This document shows, one piece after another, positions 46,057 through 52,356 of a stretch of DNA of 52,356 nucleotides. Every line of letters starts with the position of its first letter. Position 1 is the first letter of the stretch. The notes under the pieces were generated by a model. It was not told where the DNA came from. It made no database searches and was given only the letters and a program-made list of their open reading frames with translations. A program made the translations under genes and the position numbers. This DNA is from an uncultured Pelagibacteraceae bacterium (GTDB taxonomy: Bacteria; Pseudomonadota; Alphaproteobacteria; Pelagibacterales; Pelagibacteraceae). Location: assembly GCA_902532525.1 (NCBI GenBank), contig CACAIK010000008.1, forward strand, positions 1 to 52,356, written 5' to 3'.

Positions 46057-48212
46057 TTTTTATCTCTTTTTTTTGTAACTCTTGTTCCTGGCATACCTAA
46101 TGTGGATCTACCTTTAGGATAAATTTTATTTTTAACATCGTACTGTCTAATTTTGGGGTTTAAAGTAATTTCTAATTCAGTACTTTGAAGTTTTCTCATC
46201 TCATCTCTAATTTTAGCCGCTTCCTCAAATTCCAGATTAGATGCAGCTTCTTTCATCTTTTTGTCTAATCCTTTTAAATGTTTTTTAAGGTTACCACCAA
46301 TATTAGAACCTTCACTTATTTTGACGTAATCTTTCTCGTAAACACTTTCTAAAATATCACTTATTTCTTTTTTTACAGATTTAGCGTCGATTTTATTTTT
46401 CTTATTGTACTCTAATTGAATCTTTCTTCTTCTCTCTGTTTCTTTAATTGCTTTCTTTATACTTTTTGTTTCCTTATCGGCATAAAGAATAACTTTTCCA
46501 TCTACGTTTCTTGCGGCTCTTCCTATTGTTTGAATTAGTGAAGTTTCTGATCGCAAAAATCCTTCCTTATCAGCATCTAGTATTCCAACTAATGCACATT
46601 CTGGAATATCTAAACCTTCTCTTAATAAATTTATTCCAACTAGAACATCAAATACACCCATTCTGAGATCTCTCATAATCTCTATTCTCTCAAGTGTATC
46701 TATATCAGAATGAAGGTATCTTACTTTTATCCCATTTTCATGAAGATATTCGGTTAAATCCTCTGCCATTTTTTTTGTAAGTGTTGTAACCAAAACTCTA
46801 TAATTATTTTCAACTACTTTTTTACATTCATGCATAAGGTCATCTACTTGATTTTTAGCTGGTCTAATCTCAACTGGTGGATCTATTAAGCCTGTAGGTC
46901 TTATGACTTGATCAATAAACTTACCTTTAGTCTGTTCCAATTCCCACGGGCCAGGAGTTGCTGAAACAAATACAGTTTGTGTTCTCATCAAATCCCACTC
47001 TTCAAATTTTAAAGGTCTATTGTCCATGCAAGAAGGCAATCTAAAACCATACTCAGCCAACGTACTTTTTCGAGATCTATCTCCCTTAAACATCCCATTA
47101 AGTTGGGGAACTGTAACATGAGATTCATCTACAAAAACTAATGTGTTATCAGGAAAATATTCAAAAAGAGTAGGTGGTGGCTCTCCTGGTTTTCTACCAG
47201 ATAAAAATCTTGAATAATTTTCAATTCCTGCACAAGATCCAGTTGCCTCAATCATTTCTAAATCAAATTTAGTTCTCTCCTCTAATCTTTGCGCCTCTAA
47301 TAATTTGTTTTCTGCTTTGTGTTTTTTTAAAGTCTCCTCTAATTCTTTTCTTATTTTTATAATTGCTTGTTCTACAGTTGGTTTAGGAGTGATGTAATGA
47401 GAATTAGCATAAACTTTTACTAGACTAAGATCTCTAACCTGATCTCCTGTCAAAGGATCAAATTCCTCAATCTTCTCAAGTTTATCACCAAATAAACTTA
47501 GTCTCCATGCTCTATCCTCTAGATGAGATGGAAATATTTCTAAATATTCTCCCCTTGCCCTAAATGTTCCTCTAAAAAAATTTTGATCATTTCTTTTGTA
47601 CTGAAGAGCAACAAGAGATTTTATTATTTGTTCTCTATTATATTCATAGTTTTTTTGTAGAGTTAAAGTCATTTTGCTGTAAGCTTCAACTGATCCCAAA
47701 CCATAAATACAGGAAACACTTGCAACAATTAAAACATCGTCTCTTTCAAGAAGAGATCTTGTTGCCGAGTGTCTCATTCTATCAATCTGCTCATTTATTG
47801 ATGCTTCTTTCTCTATGTATGTATCTGATCTTGGCACGTAAGCTTCTGGAGTGTAGTAATCATAGTAAGATACAAAATACTCAACAGCATTATCTGGAAA
47901 AAAAGTTTTCATCTCACCGTAAAGTTGAGCTGCCAAAGTTTTATTTGGTGCCAATATTAAAGCTGGTCTATTCGTAGCTTCTATAACTTTTGCCATTGTA
48001 AAGGTTTTTCCAGATCCAGTTACTCCTAATAATACTTGATTAAACTCATTTTTTTTAGCTCCTTGGACAAGCCTTTTAATTGCATCCGGCTGGTCACCAG
48101 CCGGTGTAAAATCTGACTTTATTTTGAATTTTTTTCCACCTTCAAGTTTTCCACTGATTTTTGGGTTTTTACTTTGAATGTCTGTAATTAGGTCTTGATA
48201 TGTATTCTCCAT
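46038..48212 (-). CDS. uvrB: Excinuclease ABC subunit B
   Basis: DNA helicase-like damage verifier of nucleotide excision repair. It has 724 aa, with an N-terminal extension of about 30 residues over typical UvrB. Walker [13 protein letters not shown], the beta-hairpin [21 protein letters not shown], helicase motif [11 protein letters not shown], and the UvrC-binding UVR motif [16 protein letters not shown] are all present. The C-terminal tail is basic. It is the first gene of the uvrB-SDR-folB-uvrC-pgsA run. Confidence 0.97.
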   Translation of the reverse strand: MENTYQDLITDIQSKNPKISGKLEGGKKFKIKSDFTPAGDQPDAIKRLVQGAKKNEFNQVLLGVTGSGKTFTMAKVIEATNRPALILAPNKTLAAQLYGEMKTFFPDNAVEYFVSYYDYYTPEAYVPRSDTYIEKEASINEQIDRMRHSATRSLLERDDVLIVASVSCIYGLGSVEAYSKMTLTLQKNYEYNREQIIKSLVALQYKRNDQNFFRGTFRARGEYLEIFPSHLEDRAWRLSLFGDKLEKIEEFDPLTGDQVRDLSLVKVYANSHYITPKPTVEQAIIKIRKELEETLKKHKAENKLLEAQRLEERTKFDLEMIEATGSCAGIENYSRFLSGRKPGEPPPTLFEYFPDNTLVFVDESHVTVPQLNGMFKGDRSRKSTLAEYGFRLPSCMDNRPLKFEEWDLMRTQTVFVSATPGPWELEQTKGKFIDQVIRPTGLIDPPVEIRPAKNQVDDLMHECKKVVENNYRVLVTTLTKKMAEDLTEYLHENGIKVRYLHSDIDTLERIEIMRDLRMGVFDVLVGINLLREGLDIPECALVGILDADKEGFLRSETSLIQTIGRAARNVDGKVILYADKETKSIKKAIKETERRRKIQLEYNKKNKIDAKSVKKEISDILESVYEKDYVKISEGSNIGGNLKKHLKGLDKKMKEAASNLEFEEAAKIRDEMRKLQSTELEITLNPKIRQYDVKNKIYPKGRSTLGMPGTRVTKKRDKKWKHGR

Positions 48213-48248
48213 ATATTAAACAACGTAATTGAATAATTTCATAATTCA

Positions 48249-49436
48249 ATGAGCATAATATCTAATAATTTAAAAAGAATTAAACCATCCCCAACTATTG
48301 CAGTTACTCAAAAGGCAAGAGAATTAAAAGCTGCAGGAAAAGATGTAGTTGGACTTGGGGCAGGGGAACCAGATTTTGATACTCCTATCAATGTTAAAAA
48401 TGCAGCCATTAAAGCAATAAGAGACGGAGACACAAAGTATACTGCGGTTGATGGAACTCCAGCATTAAAAAAAGCAATTTTAAAAAAATTTAAAAGAGAA
48501 AATAAACTAAATTATAAACTAGATGAAATCACAGTTGGAACTGGGGGGAAACAAGTTCTCTATAACACTTTTATGGCAACTTTAAATAAAGGAGATGAAG
48601 TAATTATTCCTGCTCCATTCTGGGTTTCATATCCGGATATGGTTCTCCTAGCAGGAGGAAAACCAAAAATAGTAAAATGTCATGAAAAAGATGGATTTAA
48701 AATTACACCTGCAAAATTAAAAGCTGCAATTACAAAAAGAACGAAATGGATAATCTTTAATTCTCCATCTAATCCAACTGGATCTGGATATAGCAAATCA
48801 GAAATTCAAAAATTAGCGAAGGTTTTAATAAAAAACAAAAAAGTTCACATTTTGAGCGATGATATTTATGAGCATGTTAAATATGATAATTTTAAATTTT
48901 TTACTATTGCTCAAATTTCAAAATTAAAATCTCGAACATTAACAATGAATGGAGTAAGCAAATCTTATGCAATGACTGGTTGGAGGATTGGTTATGCAGC
49001 TGGACCAAAAGAAATAATTTCTGCAATTAGAAAAATTCAATCTCAGTCTACTTCGAATCCTTCATCAATTAGTCAAGCAGCAGCTGTTGAAGCTTTAAAT
49101 GGCAAACAAGATTTTATTAAAAAAAGAGCAAAATCATTTAAAGAAAGAAGAGATTTTGTTGTCAAAAGTTTAAATAATATTGATGGTATCAGCTGCTTGA
49201 AACCTAATGGTGCATTTTATGTATTTCCAAATTGTAAAAAACTATTAAATCAAAGAACCAAACTTAAAAAAGATACTGATTTTGTCCAAAAGCTGCTAGA
49301 AAAACAAAATGTTGCTGCTGTTCAAGGCTCAGCATTTGGTTTAGATGGATATTTTAGAATTTCATATGCAACTTCAATGGCAAAACTTAAAATAGCAATG
49401 GCCAGAATTAAAAAGTTTTGTGAGGATTTAGGATAA
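48249..49436 (+). CDS. Aspartate/aromatic aminotransferase (class I, subgroup I-gamma)
   Basis: 395-aa PLP transaminase, probably aspartate aminotransferase (aatA/aspC); prephenate aminotransferase activity is possible in this subgroup. Segments: VGLGAGEPDFDTP, YTAVDGTPALKKAI, FNSPSNPTGSGY, and the PLP lysine Lys238 in NGVSKSYAMTGWRIGY. The final Arg lies in YFRISYATS. It diverges from uvrB across 36 nt and ends 2 nt from the psiE-like gene. Confidence 0.93.
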   Translation: MSIISNNLKRIKPSPTIAVTQKARELKAAGKDVVGLGAGEPDFDTPINVKNAAIKAIRDGDTKYTAVDGTPALKKAILKKFKRENKLNYKLDEITVGTGGKQVLYNTFMATLNKGDEVIIPAPFWVSYPDMVLLAGGKPKIVKCHEKDGFKITPAKLKAAITKRTKWIIFNSPSNPTGSGYSKSEIQKLAKVLIKNKKVHILSDDIYEHVKYDNFKFFTIAQISKLKSRTLTMNGVSKSYAMTGWRIGYAAGPKEIISAIRKIQSQSTSNPSSISQAAAVEALNGKQDFIKKRAKSFKERRDFVVKSLNNIDGISCLKPNGAFYVFPNCKKLLNQRTKLKKDTDFVQKLLEKQNVAAVQGSAFGLDGYFRISYATSMAKLKIAMARIKKFCEDLG

Positions 49437-49438
49437 AC

Positions 49439-49813
49439 CTATTTTTTTTTATTTAGTCCAATTAGAGAAGAATTTCTAAATCTTAAAATTACAATTGCTA
49501 AAGCAATTAAAACAATCGCACCAGCTTCATATAGTAATATCTCTGGATTTAGAGATTTTCCTTGTAAAATAATAAATCTAGCAAGTGCAGTTATAGCAAT
49601 AAATAATGGCAGTGTAATTTGAATTGATTGGCTCTCCCAAAAAACTCTAACCATTGCAAGCACTTCAAGATAAAGAAAAAGTAAAAGCAGATCTGCTAAT
49701 GTAACTCTTTGCACGAGTATCATCTGATACATCTCTTGCCCAAAAGCAATAACTGTACTAACTAAAATGATTACTAATGCTACAAGCTGGATTTGCTTTA
49801 CAATGTTTTCCAT
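49439..49813 (-). CDS. PsiE-family small membrane protein
   Basis: 124-aa protein with four hydrophobic helices (about residues 7-25, 38-57, 64-84 and 92-110) and a basic C-terminus. VTLADLLLLFLYLEVLAMVRVFW followed by ITALARFIILQGK is the PsiE core (phosphate-starvation-inducible E). The molecular function of the family is not known. It stands 66 nt after the DFR-like gene; that gap is very AT-rich and I see no clear promoter in it. No Pho-box was recognised. Confidence 0.8.
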   Translation of the reverse strand: MENIVKQIQLVALVIILVSTVIAFGQEMYQMILVQRVTLADLLLLFLYLEVLAMVRVFWESQSIQITLPLFIAITALARFIILQGKSLNPEILLYEAGAIVLIALAIVILRFRNSSLIGLNKKK

Positions 49814-49879
49814 TTACATTCTTTTATAATTTATAATAACTTTTTATTCTATACTGAAATAGCTTGTAAATTACAGATA

Positions 49880-50899
49880 TTATACTAATCCGAGTCTAAC
49901 TGCCGATTTTGCTGCTTCTTCGATACACCCTTTTGCTGGTTGAAATTTAAATCCTAACAAATCCTCAGCATACGAAGCATCGGTTTGCATTTGAATTCCC
50001 AGGTCAGGGACCATCATTTTTGCACTTGTATCTATATGACTAATTATTTTTATCAAAAAGTTTGGCAAAACTCTTTTTGGAAGTTTTTTTGAATATTCAG
50101 GTAATGCTTCAGACATAATATTAGAAAAATCTATCATTCTTTTGACCTCTGAGCCAATTATCAGTCGTCTTCCACCAACATCTGGCCTTGTTAAAGAATT
50201 AATGTGAGCTTTTACAACATCTTTCATATCAGATACCAAGATACTAAAATCAGGAGCGCCCGGATATTTACCTTTAAGAAATAATTTTATATAGCTTATT
50301 GAAGTTTTTTCTTTTGCATCTAAAGCGTCACCAAAAACACCTCCAGGACATATACATATCAACTTATTTTTTAAACCTTTATTATTCATAAATTCCCAAG
50401 CAGCTTTTTCAGCTTTTATTTTTGAAACAAAGTAATCATTACAACCATGCCAATTTTCGTCACTCCAATCATTTTCACCAAATGTATATGGATTTGTCCT
50501 ATTAGGCTTTCTAAACATTGCTACAATTGACGATGTTTTAATTATACGTTCGACTCCCGCATTAACAGCAGCTTTTAAAACTCTTATGGTCCCATCTTTA
50601 GCAGTTGGAACAAGACTTTCACGATCTCTAGAAGTTTTTAAAGGGAAAGGGGAAGCAACGTGCATTACATATTTACAACCTTTTAATGCTTCATCCCAAC
50701 CTTCATCTTTCAAAAGATCTAATTCGACAAATGATAATTTATCAATTGATGCATATTTATTTATGGTTTTTTTTGTTTGATCAATTAGTTTCGAGTTTCT
50801 AACAGTTCCTAAAACCTTATATCCTGAATTTAATAGTTCAATTGCGGTGTGTTTAGCGATCCATCCACTTACACCCGTTAACAATACTGTTTCATTCAT
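49880..50899 (-). CDS. NAD(P)-dependent epimerase/reductase, dihydroflavonol-4-reductase-like
   Basis: 339-aa extended SDR. The N-terminal motif is LLTGVSGWIAKHTAIELL, with TVRN after it; the catalytic pair is in YFVSKIKAEKAAWEF; and CICPGGVFGD follows. This is the DFR/cinnamoyl-CoA-reductase-like group that acts on aldehydes or ketones; the substrate cannot be read from the sequence. Its ATG directly abuts the trxB stop with no gap, so the two are probably co-transcribed. Confidence 0.82.
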   Translation of the reverse strand: MNETVLLTGVSGWIAKHTAIELLNSGYKVLGTVRNSKLIDQTKKTINKYASIDKLSFVELDLLKDEGWDEALKGCKYVMHVASPFPLKTSRDRESLVPTAKDGTIRVLKAAVNAGVERIIKTSSIVAMFRKPNRTNPYTFGENDWSDENWHGCNDYFVSKIKAEKAAWEFMNNKGLKNKLICICPGGVFGDALDAKEKTSISYIKLFLKGKYPGAPDFSILVSDMKDVVKAHINSLTRPDVGGRRLIIGSEVKRMIDFSNIMSEALPEYSKKLPKRVLPNFLIKIISHIDTSAKMMVPDLGIQMQTDASYAEDLLGFKFQPAKGCIEEAAKSAVRLGLV

Positions 50900-51844
50900 T
50901 TATTCGGATAAATGTTTTTCAGCTTCTAATGCCGCCATACATCCCATACCAGCTGCTGTAACGGCCTGTCTAAATATTTTATCTTTTACATCACCAGCAG
51001 CAAAAACTCCCGGTATATTTGTTTCAGTGGATTCTGGTTTTGTTATTAAATAACCCTCATTATCCATTTCTAGTTGGTCTTTAAATAATGACGTTGCTGG
51101 ATCATGCCCTATAGCTATAAACAATCCATCAATTTTTAGTTCGTCTATTTTATTTGTTTTAACATTTTTAATTTTTAATCCAGTTACATTTTTAGGATTA
51201 TTATCCCCAATAACTTCATCAACAACAGAGTCCCAAATTATTTCAATTTTTTTATTTTCCATTAATTTCTTTTGAAGTAATTTTTCTGCTCTTAGACTAT
51301 CTCTTCTGTGTATAAGCTGAACTTTTGAGGCAAATTTTGTTAAAAACATAGCTTCTTCAACTGCAGCATTTCCTCCCCCGACAACAGCAACAGTTTTGCC
51401 TTTAAAGAAAAATCCATCACATGTTGCACATGCAGACACACCAAAACCTCTAAAATTTTGTTCAGAGTCTATATTCAACCATCTAGCTTGAGCTCCGGTT
51501 GAAATAATAATTGAGTCTGCTTCATAAATTTGGCCGCTATCTCCAACAGCTTTAAATGGCTTAGATTTTAAGTCTACTGACGCTATATGATCTTGTATCA
51601 TTTCAGTCCCAACAACTTCTGCCTGACCTTTCATTTGATCCATAAGCCATGGCCCTTGTATTACATCTTTAAATCCTGGGAAATTTTCAACATCAGTTGT
51701 TGTTGTTAATTGGCCACCAGGTTCCATACCGTGAACTAATATTGGTTTTAACATTGCTCTTGCAGCATAAATTGCCGCTGTATATCCAGCGGGACCTGAC
51801 CCAATTATTAACACTTTTGTGTGTTTAGTTGGATTTTCATTCAT
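50900..51844 (-). CDS. trxB: Thioredoxin reductase (NADPH)
   Basis: Low-molecular-weight flavoenzyme reducing thioredoxin. It has 314 aa. FAD motif IIGSGPAGYTAAIYAARA, redox disulfide Cys139-A-T-Cys142, NADPH motif VVGGGNAAVEEAMFL with the HRRDSLRAEK Arg cluster, and C-terminal GVFAAGDVKD. It diverges from the ELM1-like gene across 21 nt. Confidence 0.96.
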   Translation of the reverse strand: MNENPTKHTKVLIIGSGPAGYTAAIYAARAMLKPILVHGMEPGGQLTTTTDVENFPGFKDVIQGPWLMDQMKGQAEVVGTEMIQDHIASVDLKSKPFKAVGDSGQIYEADSIIISTGAQARWLNIDSEQNFRGFGVSACATCDGFFFKGKTVAVVGGGNAAVEEAMFLTKFASKVQLIHRRDSLRAEKLLQKKLMENKKIEIIWDSVVDEVIGDNNPKNVTGLKIKNVKTNKIDELKIDGLFIAIGHDPATSLFKDQLEMDNEGYLITKPESTETNIPGVFAAGDVKDKIFRQAVTAAGMGCMAALEAEKHLSE

Positions 51845-51865
51845 ATGAAAGCTATATAATGATTA

Positions 51866-52356
51866 ATGACTAAATTGAAAGGTATATTATTAACAGAAGG
51901 TATGCATGGGATGATTAGCCAAGTAGAAGGTTTGGCTAAAGCTTTAGATATAAATTTTTCTCACCATACAGTTGTAACAAAAGATTTCTGGAAAATTATA
52001 CCACCAAAATTCACTCCAATATCCAGCTCAGTTTTTAAAAAAATTGAATGCGAAGATGTTGATATAATTATTTCTTGTGGGAGAAAAAGTATTATTCCAT
52101 CATTATTCTTAAAAAAAAATTCAAAAAAAAAAATATTTAATATTCATATTCAAAACCCAAAGGTAAAATTAGATAATTTTGATTTAGTTGTTGTACCAGA
52201 GCATGATAATCTTAATGGGTTAAACGTAATAAAAACAAAGGGTGCTATTCATTATTTAACTTCTAGAGAAATTGAAAATAATAAAGAATATTTATTTAGC
52301 ATTTCAAAGAAATTAAAAGATAGAAATGTAATTTCATTAATTATTGGTGGTCCGAC
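51866..52356 (+). CDS. ELM1/DUF1022-like protein (3' end outside the window)
   Basis: Open frame from the ATG at 51866 (MTKLKGILLTEGMHGMISQ) to the end of the window, about 163 residues visible. The segments EGMHGMISQVEGLAKAL, IIISCGRKSIIPSLFL and HIQNPKVKLDNFDLVVVPEHD match the bacterial relatives of mitochondrial fission protein ELM1 (PF06258), and the last visible residues are ISLIIGGP. These look like nucleotide-sugar transferase-type folds, perhaps acting in envelope glycan synthesis; the function is unknown. It is cut only by the window end. Confidence 0.82.
   Translation, partial: MTKLKGILLTEGMHGMISQVEGLAKALDINFSHHTVVTKDFWKIIPPKFTPISSSVFKKIECEDVDIIISCGRKSIIPSLFLKKNSKKKIFNIHIQNPKVKLDNFDLVVVPEHDNLNGLNVIKTKGAIHYLTSREIENNKEYLFSISKKLKDRNVISLIIGGP

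Noticed and set aside
48228-48250. ATTGAAT-N9-ATTCAAT repeat between uvrB and the aminotransferase gene as an operator or LexA box
   Set aside because: 7-bp AT-rich arms, one running into the start codon; no resemblance to a known alphaproteobacterial LexA box (GTTC-N7-GTTC). Likely chance.

Overview
The window is a very AT-rich, gene-dense alphaproteobacterial chromosome segment, most likely Pelagibacterales (SAR11). The evidence is the aa3 oxidase operon with ctaB-ctaG, a CcrM-type methyltransferase, DciA/DUF721 next to mutY, a split F0 ATP synthase operon, a retinal-synthesis cluster, Lys/Asn/Ile-rich proteins, almost no intergenic DNA and many start/stop overlaps. Nothing looks like a prophage, insertion sequence, CRISPR array or genomic island. 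No stretch above 300 bases lacks a gene.
Layout. 1-7277 (+): cytochrome c oxidase operon (coxB cut by the window edge, ctaD, ctaB, a 41-aa membrane protein, ctaG, ctaE, SURF1), then thrC and a peroxiredoxin. 20084-7308 (-): one 12.8-kb run of dciA, a dsbA-like gene, a short smc, atpI-B-E-F'-F, then crtI-crtB-crtY-blh (phytoene to retinal), a 56-aa membrane protein, ispH, thrB and rnhA. 20085-22198 (+): mutY and a FAD monooxygenase. 24646-22195 (-): uracil-DNA glycosylase, rnhB, ccrM. 24657-28561 (+): TPR protein, ispE, tRNA-Gln and cca. 30339-28558 (-): trmL, hemF, greA. 30400-32974 (+): petABC (cytochrome bc1). 38865-32951 (-): lgt, midA-like, pgeF-like, prs, rplY, pth, ychF. 38914 (+): ubiK-like. 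41538-39137 (-): a MarR regulator, an OmpR-type response regulator and its histidine kinase. 41598 (+): ilvE. 48212-42476 (-): uvrB, a pteridine-reductase-like SDR, folB, uvrC, pgsA. 48249 (+): an aspartate aminotransferase. 51844-49439 (-): trxB, a DFR-like reductase, a PsiE-family protein. 51866-end (+): start of an ELM1-like gene.
Functional picture. Energy conversion dominates: complex III, complex IV, the F0 part of ATP synthase, and the retinal branch that would supply a proton-pumping rhodopsin (the opsin itself is not here). ispE and ispH belong to the MEP pathway that feeds the carotenoids. The rest is core metabolism, DNA repair, translation and envelope functions.
The most interesting non-gene signals are: a sigma70-like ccrM promoter carrying two GANTC sites (CcrM's own target) in a perfect inverted repeat; a tRNA-Gln whose CCA end lies 3 nt before the start codon of the CCA-adding enzyme; an SMC protein with no visible hinge domain; and short divergent intergenic regions with palindromes. 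I do not see a wholly new multi-gene system.
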